DNA from: an uncultured Oscillibacter sp.
Lineage (GTDB): Bacteria > Bacillota > Clostridia > Oscillospirales > Oscillospiraceae
DNA: 64,000 bases
NCBI GenBank assembly: GCA_910587705.1
Contig: CAJUMX010000008.1
Span: 1 to 64,000, forward strand
Reading direction: 5' to 3'
Position numbers and translations under genes: made by a program. The stretch's first letter is position 1, and each line of letters begins with the position of its first letter. Below are positions 38,406 to 46,650 of the stretch, piece after piece. The notes below the pieces were generated by a model that ran no database searches, was not told where the DNA came from, and saw nothing but the letters and a program-made list of their open reading frames with translations.

Positions 38406-39382
38406 TTCCGCCGTCCCTTTCCCGGGTCCTTCCCCCGCTTCTCATAGTCCTCGTAGGCCTGGACAATTCTCTGGACCATGACGTGCCGCACTACGTCGGC
38501 GTTGGTCAGCTCGCAGATGCCGATGCCCTCCACGTTGCGCAGCACCCGCATGGCCTCCCGGAGGCCCGAGGTCTTGCCGTCCGGCAGGTCGATCTGCGTG
38601 GCGTCGCCGGTGATAACGATTTTGGACCCGAAGCCCAGGCGGGTGAGGAACATCTTCATCTGCTCCCGGCTGGTGTTCTGGGCCTCGTCCAGAATGATAA
38701 AGCTGTCGTCCAGGGTCCGTCCCCGCATGTAGGCCAGGGGGGCCACCTCGATGTTCCCCCGCTCCAGGTATTTCTGGTACGTCTCCGCCCCCAGCATATC
38801 GAAAAGGGCGTCGTACAAGGGCCGGAGGTAGGGGTCCACCTTGGACTGCAAGTCCCCAGGCAAAAAGCCCAGCCGCTCCCCGGCCTCCACGGCGGGGCGG
38901 GTGAGGATAATCCGGTTCACCTGCTTGTCCCGGAAGGCCATGACGGCGGCGGCCACAGCCAGGTACGTCTTTCCCGTGCCCGCCGGGCCCACGCCGATGG
39001 TCACCGTGTTTTTCAGCACGGAGGCGATATAGTCCTTCTGGCCGATGGTCTTGGGCTTGATGGGGCGGCCCTTGGCGGAGATGCAGAGAACGTCGCCGGT
39101 CAGCTCGGCGATTTTCTCCTCCTTCCCCGCCCGGACCATGCTGATCACATACCGGACGTTCTGCTCGGCGATGGGCTCTCCCCGGCTGGAGAGGGTCAGG
39201 AGGGCCTGGATGGCCTTGCAGGCCAGGGACACGTCCTCCGCCTCGCCCTCCACCCGGAGCTCCCCCTCCCGGTTCACCACGGTGACGGAAAACTCCTGCT
39301 CCAAAAGCCGGATGTTCTCGTCAAAGGACCCGAAGAGGTTCACGGCCTGTTCCAGCCGCTCGATGCTGATTCTCTGTTCCAA
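38402..39382 (-). CDS. phoH: PhoH-family ATPase
   Basis: 326 residues. N-terminal KH-like part (about 1-110), then the PhoH ATPase core: Walker A GVGPAGTGKTYLAVAAAV, GERLGFLPGDLQSKVDPYLR, MRGRTLDDSFIILDEAQN (Walker B) and VITGDATQIDLP. It commonly precedes ybeY, with which it is coupled. Start TTG 39382 is preferred because AGGAG lies 8 nt upstream; the GTG at 39391 overlaps that site. Confidence 0.93.
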   Translation of the reverse strand: MEQRISIERLEQAVNLFGSFDENIRLLEQEFSVTVVNREGELRVEGEAEDVSLACKAIQALLTLSSRGEPIAEQNVRYVISMVRAGKEEKIAELTGDVLCISAKGRPIKPKTIGQKDYIASVLKNTVTIGVGPAGTGKTYLAVAAAVMAFRDKQVNRIILTRPAVEAGERLGFLPGDLQSKVDPYLRPLYDALFDMLGAETYQKYLERGNIEVAPLAYMRGRTLDDSFIILDEAQNTSREQMKMFLTRLGFGSKIVITGDATQIDLPDGKTSGLREAMRVLRNVEGIGICELTNADVVRHVMVQRIVQAYEDYEKRGKDPGKGRRK

Positions 39383-39410
39383 TGCGTTCACTCCTGTATT
39401 TACGCGGGCC

Positions 39411-40604
39411 TCAGCCCGTTTCTTCCGTATAAATGGGGGCCGTCTCCCCGATTTCCTCCAGGCACTCCGCCGCCAGCGTAACCACCAGCGTGTCTCCCTT
39501 CTGGCGGGAGGAGCAGAGGGCGGACTTCACCTCGCCGTAGGGGGCCACCAGCTCTTGGAGCTGGGCCTCCAGAATGGCCCCGGCGGCCTTCTCCGCCTCG
39601 GCGGCGGTGCGGGCTGTGGGAACGGGCTCGTAAAAGCGCCAGGTTTCTGTTACCACCGTCACCGGCAGGGGGATGCCCAGGAGGCTTATGGGATGCCTGT
39701 TGGTTATTTTATCATATTCCGCCCCTTCAATGCTACTGTTTGAGAAGAATTTTATCCGTCGGGACCCAAAAATCAGGGAGACCCCGGTTTTTTCTCTTCC
39801 GGTGTACTGTTTTTCCAGCACCGTCAGGGGCATAGCGGCGGTGAGGCTGTACCAGGTCCGGGCCTCCACCTTCCCCAAACCCGCCAGCACCCGGGCTCCC
39901 ACGGTGTCCGTGTCCTCCACGCCGGAAATTAGAATCTGCCCCTCCGTCACGGCGCTGCCGGGGATGACACAGGCCACGCCGCCGATGGTCTGGACCTTCT
40001 TCACCAGTCCCGCCCGCCGGGCCACCAGGTTGCAGGGCTCCCGCCGGTCGATCATCACCGGGGGCGGCGTCCGTTCCCGAACCTGGACCTCCGCCCGGCA
40101 GCCGGAGACGTTGACGGCAATCCAGATCAGCTCCGGCACGTCCAGCAGCACGTGGTTGCGGATGTCCTCCCCGTCCAGGGAGAGTCCGAAGGTCCCCCGT
40201 GTCACGCCGTTTTTCTCCAGGGCCCGGAGGATGCGCTCCGTGGGCACGGTCTCGTTGCCCTCCACCTGAAAGTCCCAGATGAAGAAGGACCCCAGAAACA
40301 GCGCCAGGGCGCAGCCCAGCAGCCCTATCAGCAGGGCCTGGCGGTGGCGGAAGCGGAGGAGGAAGTAGGGAGCCCCCTCCTGTCCCACGACGGAGAATTC
40401 GCAATCCAGCTTTTTCCCCACCTCCCGGAGCTTCCTCCAGTCCCGCCGGGACAAACGGCAGGTGAAGGCCGTGGGGGACTCCCATTTTAAATCCCAAAAG
40501 GCCAGGTCCTGGGCCCCGCAGAGGTTCAGCACCCGCTCCGGGAAGGCGCACTCCGCCCGGACGCGGACCTGACCCCGGAGGCGGTTCACCAGCCCCGTCA
40601 GCAT
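39411..40604 (-). CDS. yqfD: Sporulation protein YqfD
   Basis: 397 residues. Membrane protein of sigma-E-dependent sporulation. Seen: the N-terminal CGAQDLAFWDLKWESPTAFT region, a membrane helix ALLIGLLGCALALFLGSFFI, then the extracytoplasmic part with GNETVPTERILRALEKNGV and VQVRERTPPPVMIDRREPCN, and C-terminal SVIFG-like region FGSRRIKFFSNSS. Start overlaps the yqfC stop. phoH follows after 28 nt: the gene order yqfC-yqfD-phoH-ybeY is conserved in Firmicutes. Confidence 0.92.
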   Translation of the reverse strand: MLTGLVNRLRGQVRVRAECAFPERVLNLCGAQDLAFWDLKWESPTAFTCRLSRRDWRKLREVGKKLDCEFSVVGQEGAPYFLLRFRHRQALLIGLLGCALALFLGSFFIWDFQVEGNETVPTERILRALEKNGVTRGTFGLSLDGEDIRNHVLLDVPELIWIAVNVSGCRAEVQVRERTPPPVMIDRREPCNLVARRAGLVKKVQTIGGVACVIPGSAVTEGQILISGVEDTDTVGARVLAGLGKVEARTWYSLTAAMPLTVLEKQYTGREKTGVSLIFGSRRIKFFSNSSIEGAEYDKITNRHPISLLGIPLPVTVVTETWRFYEPVPTARTAAEAEKAAGAILEAQLQELVAPYGEVKSALCSSRQKGDTLVVTLAAECLEEIGETAPIYTEETG

Positions 40605-40894
40605 GGCCCCACCCACTCCACGGAGGCGATTTTCCCGCCAATGCGCAGCTCGCCCGCCGTCATGGCCAGCAGGGTCAGCCGCTCTCCCCGGACCCGGAGG
40701 ACCCCAGCGGTGGTGTTGGCGTCGATCTGCTCCTCCGTATAGGCCAGAAGGCCCGTGTGATGCTCTAAGTACAGCTGGCGGCTGCCCACCATCTCCAGCC
40801 GGGGCAGTCCCGCCACCACGTCCGCCGGAAGGTCGAAGAGCTCCGCCGCCGCCGCCAGCACCCCGGCCTCCCGGTCCCGTCGATTGCGTTCCAT
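40598..40894 (-). CDS. yqfC: Sporulation protein YqfC
   Basis: 98 residues from ATG 40894 (GAGGTGAG upstream). YabP/YqfC family: LFDLPADVVAGLPRLEMVGS, RQLYLEHHTGLLAYTEEQID, NTTAGVLRVRGERLTLLAMT, AGELRIGGKIASVEW. Small protein needed in sporulation in Bacillus. First gene of the yqfC-yqfD-phoH-ybeY operon; a sigma-E-like promoter lies just upstream. Confidence 0.92.
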   Translation of the reverse strand: MERNRRDREAGVLAAAAELFDLPADVVAGLPRLEMVGSRQLYLEHHTGLLAYTEEQIDANTTAGVLRVRGERLTLLAMTAGELRIGGKIASVEWVGPC

Positions 40895-40911
40895 ATGTCT
40901 CACCTCGCCAA

Positions 40912-40940
40912 AGCCTATGCAACGGCACGGGAAAAACTGC
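40912..40940 (-). promoter_or_regulatory. Sigma-E-like promoter of yqfC
   Basis: GCAGTTT, 14 nt, CATAGGCT on the minus strand, against the Bacillus sigma-E consensus KMATATW-14/15-CATACAHT. Partial match. Confidence 0.45.
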
Positions 40941-40948
40941 TTGTCCCG

Positions 40949-40977
40949 GCATGATTGTCTCCGCCGCCGCATAGGAT
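40949..40977 (+). promoter_or_regulatory. Sigma-E-like promoter of ylbJ
   Basis: GCATGAT, 14 nt, CATAGGAT. Partial match, but symmetrical to the yqfC element with the same CATAGG core. Confidence 0.45.
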
Positions 40978-40994
40978 TTTCCGAGGTGAGGTGT

Positions 40995-41909
40995 ATGAAA
41001 CCCCGATGGCGCTCCGGCGCGTGCCTTCTGCTGTGCGGCCTTTTGGTCTGGCTTTTAGCGGATGCGGGAACGGTCCGGGCCGCGGCAGCGGAGGGACTGG
41101 CCCTCTGCGGCCGGGCGGTGATTCCCGCCCTGTTTCCCTTTATGGCGGCCTCCACCATGCTGGTGTCCATGGGCTTTGGGGAGTGGGCCTCCCCCCGCTT
41201 GGCGGGCTTGATGAATCTTTACCGTCTCCCCGGCCCCGCCGGGTCCGCCCTGCTGCTGGGGCTGGTGGGGGGCTATCCCATCGGGGCCCGGACGGCGGCG
41301 GAGCTCCACAAGCGGGGGCTTCTCACTGTGGACGAGGCGGAGCGGCTTCTGGGCTTTAGCAACAACTCCAACCCGGTGTTTCTCATCAGCGTTTTGGGGG
41401 GCGGGGTTTTCGGCAGCCCCCGGACGGGGGTGTACCTGTGGCTCATCCATATGCTCTCCGCCCTGCTGACGGGCTTTTTCTTCCGGGGAAGCGGAAAAGC
41501 CCCTGGGCGGCAGGGACTGCCAAGGCCTGCTCCTTGTCAGTCCCCCTCCCTTCCCGCCGCCTTGGTGGAGGGGATCAAAAGCGCCTGCGGGAGCATGGTT
41601 TCCGTCTGTGGCTTCGTGATCTTCTTCTACGTGCTGGCAAGCCCTCTGGCCGGGCTGGGCGGCGCGCTGGGGGCCGGGCTGGTGGGGGCACTGGAGCTCT
41701 TTTCCCTGACGCCGCTGTTGGCGGCGGACCGGGTGAGCTTCATCCTGGCTTCCGCCTGCGCGGGCTGGGGCGGGGCCTCCATCCTCTGTCAGACGGCGGC
41801 GGCCCTGGAGGGCAGCGGACTGCGGCTTCGGAACTGCGTGCTGGGAAAGGCGGTCCAAAGCCTCCTGGCGGCCGGGCTGGCGGCGGCGGTGAGCTTTTAT
41901 CTGCTTTGA
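40995..41909 (+). CDS. ylbJ: YlbJ-type sporulation membrane protein
   Basis: 304 residues from ATG 40995 (GAGGTGAGG upstream). Nucleoside-recognition (Gate) domain membrane protein of the YlbJ group, required for spore formation. Seen: ALCGRAVIPALFPFMAASTM, LLLGLVGGYPIGARTAAELH, LLGFSNNSNPVFLISVLGGG and KSACGSMVSVCGFVIFFYVL with about 8 membrane segments. Shorter than Bacillus YlbJ (about 400). Divergent from yqfC. Confidence 0.88.
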   Translation: MKPRWRSGACLLLCGLLVWLLADAGTVRAAAAEGLALCGRAVIPALFPFMAASTMLVSMGFGEWASPRLAGLMNLYRLPGPAGSALLLGLVGGYPIGARTAAELHKRGLLTVDEAERLLGFSNNSNPVFLISVLGGGVFGSPRTGVYLWLIHMLSALLTGFFFRGSGKAPGRQGLPRPAPCQSPSLPAALVEGIKSACGSMVSVCGFVIFFYVLASPLAGLGGALGAGLVGALELFSLTPLLAADRVSFILASACAGWGGASILCQTAAALEGSGLRLRNCVLGKAVQSLLAAGLAAAVSFYLL

Positions 41910-41957
41910 GGGAAAAACGCTGTCCCCCTTTGGGGGCCTGTCATGGGGAAGCCGGGC

Positions 41958-41997
41958 ACCCGTTGAAAGGAAACTGCCTTTCAGCGGGTACTTTTTT
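41958..41997 (+). terminator. Terminator of ylbJ
   Basis: ACCCGTTGAAAGG / CCTTTCAGCGGGT stem followed by six T. Confidence 0.85.
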
Positions 41998-42060
41998 CTA
42001 TCGATTTTGCCGGTAAGTCCGCATTTCTCGCGAGGGCGCGGCAATGTTCATTTGCGTTGC

Positions 42061-42089
42061 TTGCCGCAACGGGTTTTCCTCCCTATAAT
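42061..42089 (+). promoter_or_regulatory. Promoter of the membrane-linked XRE gene
   Basis: TTGCCG, 17 nt, TATAAT; AAAGGAGGTGAT follows before the ATG. Confidence 0.65.
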
Positions 42090-42113
42090 AACGGGGAAAG
42101 GAGGTGATTCCGG

Positions 42114-42623
42114 ATGCTGAATGAAAACATAAAAACAATCCGGAAATCCAAGGGGCTTTCCCAGGAGGAGCTTGCACTCAAGCTGAATGTGGTGCGGCAG
42201 ACCATCTCGAAATGGGAACAAGGTTTCTCGGTTCCAGACGCCGATATGCTGATTTCCATATCCGAGGTATTGGAAGCCCCTGTAAGCACGTTGCTTGGAG
42301 AAACCGTCGTCGAGACGCAGACGGATGACTGGAGGGTAATTTCCGAGAAGCTTGAGGTCATAAACCTACAGCTTGCCCGCAGAAAAGCAGTGAGGCAAAC
42401 GGCGATTCACTGGTTTTTTATCTTGCTGTGCATGGTGATCGTGGCTATTTTTCTAGTCCTAAAAAAGGTAAACAGCCCTTACTTGGGCTGGGATTATAGC
42501 CAACCTGAAACCACCGTTATGGGGGTACTGCTTCACGCGTTTGAATGGTCGTTCATTCGAATCGCGCCGCTTGCCTTGGTTGGAGCAGTCGCTGGGGTCT
42601 TTTGGACACGGAAGAAGGCGTGA
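42114..42623 (+). CDS. XRE regulator with two membrane segments
   Basis: 169 residues. N-terminal HTH (ENIKTIRKSKGLSQEELALK, LNVVRQTISKWEQGFSVPDA, DMLISISEVLEAPVSTLLGE), a charged linker (about 70-95), then two membrane helices (IHWFFILLCMVIVAIFLVL and FIRIAPLALVGAVAGVFW). Membrane-tethered XRE proteins of this type are common in Firmicutes; their target is unknown. Monocistronic. Confidence 0.85.
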   Translation: MLNENIKTIRKSKGLSQEELALKLNVVRQTISKWEQGFSVPDADMLISISEVLEAPVSTLLGETVVETQTDDWRVISEKLEVINLQLARRKAVRQTAIHWFFILLCMVIVAIFLVLKKVNSPYLGWDYSQPETTVMGVLLHAFEWSFIRIAPLALVGAVAGVFWTRKKA

Positions 42624-42730
42624 AATCGGCTGACGTTTCGGGGGCCCGTCCAAGTCTGGAAATTTGTCTTTACCACGCGCGCAGGCGCTTTGCCTGAAAG
42701 CGTCTGGGGTATGCAGTCTAAAGGGGACGA

Positions 42731-42767
42731 GGCAGACCATTGCGGTCTGCCTTGTCCTGCACTTTTT
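42731..42767 (+). terminator. Terminator-like hairpin after the XRE gene
   Basis: GGCAGACC / GGTCTGCC stem, then CTTTTT 12 nt on. The rest of 42624-42844 holds nothing I can name. Confidence 0.55.
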
Positions 42768-42844
42768 ATGAAGGTTTCCCCTTTGGAGAGAACCGTTTTT
42801 TCGATACACTTCGTATTCCTTCGACAAAATTCTACAATATGCAA

Positions 42845-43786
42845 TTACCTTTGTCCCTTGTCGTAGGGGATACCCTCCGCCTTGGGGGCCCGGGACTTCT
42901 TGGACGTGAAGGCCAGCACCACCAGGGAGATGATGTAGGGGAGCATGTTGTACATGGCTGCCGGGAGGTTCAGGGCTTTGAGGAAGTCGAAGCCGGAGTA
43001 CACATTGCCCAGGGCCCGGAAGAAGCCGAAGAGCAGCGCCGCCAGGGCGATGCGGGTGGGCTTCCACTGGCCGAAGATCATGACGGCCAGGGCCAGGAAG
43101 CCGAAGCCCGCCACGCCGTTTTCAAACTTCCACTCGCTGACGCCGGCGGTGATGTACACGATGCCGCCCAAGCCCCCCAGCATGCCGGAGATCAGCACGC
43201 CGGCATAGCGCATTTTGTAGACGTTGATGCCCACGCTGTCCGCCGCCTGGGGATGCTCGCCGCAGGCCATGAGCCGCAGGCCAAACCGGGTTTTATACAA
43301 GGAGACGTAAGCCCCCACGAGAGCCAGGGCCGCCAGCAGCATAAACCAGTTGAACTCAAAGCCACCCAGGTTTACCAGAAAGGCCTTTTTCGCGTTGATG
43401 TATTGGATGGTGGAGGACACATTATCCACGCTTTCGGCGGTGTTCATGGCCTTGACAAAGACCGTGGCCGCCGCCGTGCCCAGCAGGTTCATGGCGGTGC
43501 CCACCAGGGTCTGGTCCGCCTTGAAGTTGATAGCGGCCACCGCCAGCAGCAGGGAGTACACAACGCCCAGAGCAATGGCGGCCAGGACCACCAGCAGGAT
43601 CATACCGAAGGCGGGGGTGCTGTCCGGCAGGAACTTCATCATCAGCGCGCCGCCCAGGGCGCCCATGACCATGATGCCCTCCAGGCCGATGTTGATGACG
43701 CCGGAGTGCTCGGAGAAGCAGCCGCCCAGGGCCACCAGCAGAAGCACCGACGCAAAAATCAGCGTATATTGCAGCAGTAAGATCAT
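42845..43786 (-). CDS. Nucleoside ABC transporter permease 2
   Basis: 313 residues, about 8-9 membrane segments, BPD_transp_2 family (NupQ/YufQ-like). Seen: HSGVINIGLEGIMVMGALGG, the conserved EAA-like loop region GLRLMACGEHPQAADSVGIN (G-E-xP-xA-A-xxxGI), and GLGGIVYITAGVSEWKFENG. It overlaps the first permease by 4 nt and is the last gene of the transporter set. Confidence 0.93.
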   Translation of the reverse strand: MILLLQYTLIFASVLLLVALGGCFSEHSGVINIGLEGIMVMGALGGALMMKFLPDSTPAFGMILLVVLAAIALGVVYSLLLAVAAINFKADQTLVGTAMNLLGTAAATVFVKAMNTAESVDNVSSTIQYINAKKAFLVNLGGFEFNWFMLLAALALVGAYVSLYKTRFGLRLMACGEHPQAADSVGINVYKMRYAGVLISGMLGGLGGIVYITAGVSEWKFENGVAGFGFLALAVMIFGQWKPTRIALAALLFGFFRALGNVYSGFDFLKALNLPAAMYNMLPYIISLVVLAFTSKKSRAPKAEGIPYDKGQR

Positions 43787-44916
43787 TTCCCGTCGCCTCC
43801 TTTCCCAGCAGCCGCGTTCTTCTTCTCATCCCGGCGGTTCAGCCAGGCGTTCAGCGCCGTCTTGAAGAAGAGGACGAAGCCGCAGAGGTAGATGATCAAG
43901 GCAGAGATGAAGTCGGAAATCTGGGAGGAATACATGGTCTTGTCCACGTAGGCGCCTCCGTTGGTGATGTGCTGGATGAAGTAGGAGGAGAAGATGGCCC
44001 CGATGGGGTTCAGTCCGCCCAGGAAGGCGGCGGCGATGCCGTTGAAGCCCATGGCGGGGACGGCGGACTGGGTGCACTGCCACTGCTCGAAGCCCGAGAG
44101 GAACAGCATGGCCGCGCCCATGCCGGCAAGCCCGCCGGAGATAGCCATAGTGAGGATCAGGTTCTTCCGCTCCCGCATGCCGCAGTACTTGGCGGCGAAC
44201 TTGTTGCAGCCGGTGGCTTTCAGCTCATAGCCCAGCTTGGTTTTCTCCAGCAACACCCACACCAGCACCGCTGTCAGGATGGCCAGGGGAATCGCCAGGC
44301 CCACATACTGGTTCTTGCTGAACAGGGCCCCCAGACCCAGGGAGGGGAGGATGGCCCCCTCGTTGGTGCTGGCCAGGGTGAAGGTGTAGGGGCTGGTCTC
44401 CTCCTTCACCAGGGTCAGCAGCATGTTCACGGCGTAGAGGCTGATCCAGTTCAGCATGATGCAGGAGATGACCTCGTTGACGTTGCAGTAGGCTTTCAGC
44501 AAGCCGGAGATGGCCCCCAGGGCGGCCCCGGCCAGAATGGCGGCAATCAGGCACAAAAACCAGGGAAGCTTCAGCCCCAGGGCGCAGTACAGCGCCGCTC
44601 CGGTGCCCACCACGTACTGGCCCGCCGCGCCGATGTTGAACAGGCCCACCTTATAGGCGAAGAGCACCGACAAACTGCACATCAGCAGCGGGGCGGTTTT
44701 CACCAGGGTGCTGCCGAAGTAGCGGAGCTGGGCCGTGGACTTGGAATAGGTCATGAAGTTTTCCACGATGGCTAAAATGGCCCCGTTGGCCCCGGCGGGG
44801 TTGATGAGAAGCAGGGCGATGTAGCCCACCAGCAGACCTAACAGGATGCACAGCAAAGACGCCAGCAGCGACTGGACCGCGCCGTTGCGCAGCAGGGAGG
44901 TTTTTTCTCGTTTCAT
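43783..44916 (-). CDS. Nucleoside ABC transporter permease 1
   Basis: 377 residues, NupP/YufP-like permease with about 10 membrane segments. Seen: LVKTAPLLMCSLSVLFAYKV, GLFNIGAAGQYVVGTGAALY, GLLKAYCNVNEVISCIMLNW, and the loop LGYELKATGCNKFAAKYCGM. It pairs with the permease at 42845-43786. It starts 3 nt after the ATPase gene stop. Confidence 0.93.
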   Translation of the reverse strand: MKREKTSLLRNGAVQSLLASLLCILLGLLVGYIALLLINPAGANGAILAIVENFMTYSKSTAQLRYFGSTLVKTAPLLMCSLSVLFAYKVGLFNIGAAGQYVVGTGAALYCALGLKLPWFLCLIAAILAGAALGAISGLLKAYCNVNEVISCIMLNWISLYAVNMLLTLVKEETSPYTFTLASTNEGAILPSLGLGALFSKNQYVGLAIPLAILTAVLVWVLLEKTKLGYELKATGCNKFAAKYCGMRERKNLILTMAISGGLAGMGAAMLFLSGFEQWQCTQSAVPAMGFNGIAAAFLGGLNPIGAIFSSYFIQHITNGGAYVDKTMYSSQISDFISALIIYLCGFVLFFKTALNAWLNRRDEKKNAAAGKGGDGK

Positions 44917-44919
44917 GCC

Positions 44920-46458
44920 TTACGCTCCCTTCTTCTTCGCGCCGGCCATGTAGAGGCCCAGCTCTTCCACCGTGACTTCCTTGGGGTCGAACTCGCCCAC
45001 GATCTCTCCCTCGTACATGACCAGGATACGGTCGGAGACGTTCATAACCTCGTCCAGCTCCAGGCTCACCAGCAGCACGCCCTTTCCGGCGTCCCGCTGG
45101 GCCACGATCTGCTTGTGTATGTACTCGATGGCGCCCACGTCCAGGCCCCGGGTGGGCTGGACGGCAATGAGCAGCTCCGGGTCCTTGTCGATCTCCCGGG
45201 CGATGATGGCCTTTTGCTGGTTGCCGCCAGACATGCTCCGGGCCGCCGTGACGGGACCCTGACCAGAGCGAACGTCGTACTGCTCAATGAGGCCCACGGC
45301 GTACTCCCGGATGGCCTTTCGTTTCAGGAAGCCCACGGGGGTGACGAAGTGGCTCTCAAAATACCGCTGGAGCACCATATTGTCCTCCAGAGAGTAGTCC
45401 AGCACCAGGCCGTGCTTGTGCCGGTCCTCGGGAATGTGGCTCATGCCGGAGGTGTTCCGCTTGCGGATGGGGGCCTTGGTGATGTCCTGGCCGCCCAGGG
45501 TCAGCGTGCCCTCCTTCAAGGGCTCCAGGCCGGAGATGCCGTAGACCAGCTCCGTCTGGCCGTTTCCGTCGATGCCCGCGATGCAGACGATTTCGCCCCG
45601 GCGGACCTGGAAGGTCACGTCCTTGACCGCGTTGTTTTTGTGCCGCTTGGAGGCCACGGTCATGCCCTTTACGTCCAGCACCACCTCGCCGGGCTTGGAG
45701 GGGGCCTTTTCCACCACGAAGTTCACGTCCCGGCCCACCATCATCCGGCTCAGCTCCTCCTGGGAGCTGGTGGCAATGTCCACCGTGCCGATGTACTTGC
45801 CCTTGCGCAGCACGGAGCAGCGGTTCGCCACAGACATGATCTCCGCCAGCTTGTGGGAGATGAAGAGGATGCTCTTCCCCTCCTTGGCCAGGTTCTTCAT
45901 GATCTGCATGAGCTCGTCGATCTCCTGGGGGGTCAGCACAGCGGTGGGCTCATCGAAAATCAGGATTTCATTTTCCCGGTACAGCATCTTCAAAATTTCC
46001 GTGCGCTGCTGCATACCCACGGTGATGTCCTCCACCAGGGCGTCCGGGTCCACGTGGAGGCCGTACTTCTCCGAGAGGGCCAGCACCTTCTCCCGGGCGT
46101 CCCCCTTTTGGAGGAAGCCGTGCTTACAGGGCTCCACGCCCATGATGATGTTATCCAGCACCGTGAAGCACTCCACCAGCTTGAAGTGCTGGTGGACCAT
46201 GCCGATCCCAAGATCGTTGGCGTCGTTGGGGTCCTTGATGGAGACCACCTGGCCGTCCTTTTTGATGACGCCCTCCTCCGGCTGGTACAGGCCGAAGAGC
46301 ACGCTCATCAGCGTGGACTTTCCGGCGCCGTTTTCGCCCAGAAGAGCGTGGATCTCGCCTTTTTTCAGCTGTAGGGTGATATTGTCGTTGGCCACGATGC
46401 CGGGGAACCGCTTCGTAATATTCAGCATCTCAATGGCGTAACTCTGTTCCAATTTCAC
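44920..46458 (-). CDS. Nucleoside ABC transporter ATPase (double NBD)
   Basis: 512 residues from GTG 46458 (AAGGAGG upstream). Two ABC domains as in RbsA/NupA. NBD1: Walker A LLGENGAGKSTLMSVLFGL, signature-like region TVGMQQRTEILKMLYRENEI, Walker B LIFDEPTAVLTPQEID. NBD2: degenerate Walker A AGIDGNGQTELV, signature SMSGGNQQKAIIAREID, Walker B LIAVQPTRGLDVGAIEYI. This degeneracy is normal for the family. A terminator separates it from the upstream BMP gene. Confidence 0.94.
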   Translation of the reverse strand: MKLEQSYAIEMLNITKRFPGIVANDNITLQLKKGEIHALLGENGAGKSTLMSVLFGLYQPEEGVIKKDGQVVSIKDPNDANDLGIGMVHQHFKLVECFTVLDNIIMGVEPCKHGFLQKGDAREKVLALSEKYGLHVDPDALVEDITVGMQQRTEILKMLYRENEILIFDEPTAVLTPQEIDELMQIMKNLAKEGKSILFISHKLAEIMSVANRCSVLRKGKYIGTVDIATSSQEELSRMMVGRDVNFVVEKAPSKPGEVVLDVKGMTVASKRHKNNAVKDVTFQVRRGEIVCIAGIDGNGQTELVYGISGLEPLKEGTLTLGGQDITKAPIRKRNTSGMSHIPEDRHKHGLVLDYSLEDNMVLQRYFESHFVTPVGFLKRKAIREYAVGLIEQYDVRSGQGPVTAARSMSGGNQQKAIIAREIDKDPELLIAVQPTRGLDVGAIEYIHKQIVAQRDAGKGVLLVSLELDEVMNVSDRILVMYEGEIVGEFDPKEVTVEELGLYMAGAKKKGA

Positions 46459-46600
46459 AACCTCCTCCTTCTCTGTTTCCCGGAACCTTTTTGCGGGAAA
46501 ATGGTTCTTGTTTATTGTACCATATCCCGCCGGAGATTTCAAAGCATTTTTTGAAAATTTTCACAAAGTCGACCTTTTCCCTCCACTCGCTGTCGCAAGT

Positions 46601-46633
46601 AAAAAAGTGAGGACGGGAAAGTCCCGTCCTCAC
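46601..46633 (-). terminator. Terminator between the BMP gene and the transporter ATPase
   Basis: GTGAGGACGGG / CCCGTCCTCAC stem followed by six T on the minus strand. It should make the binding lipoprotein message more abundant than the permease message. Confidence 0.85.
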
Positions 46634-46650
46634 GTTGCTTGAGGGGTTTC

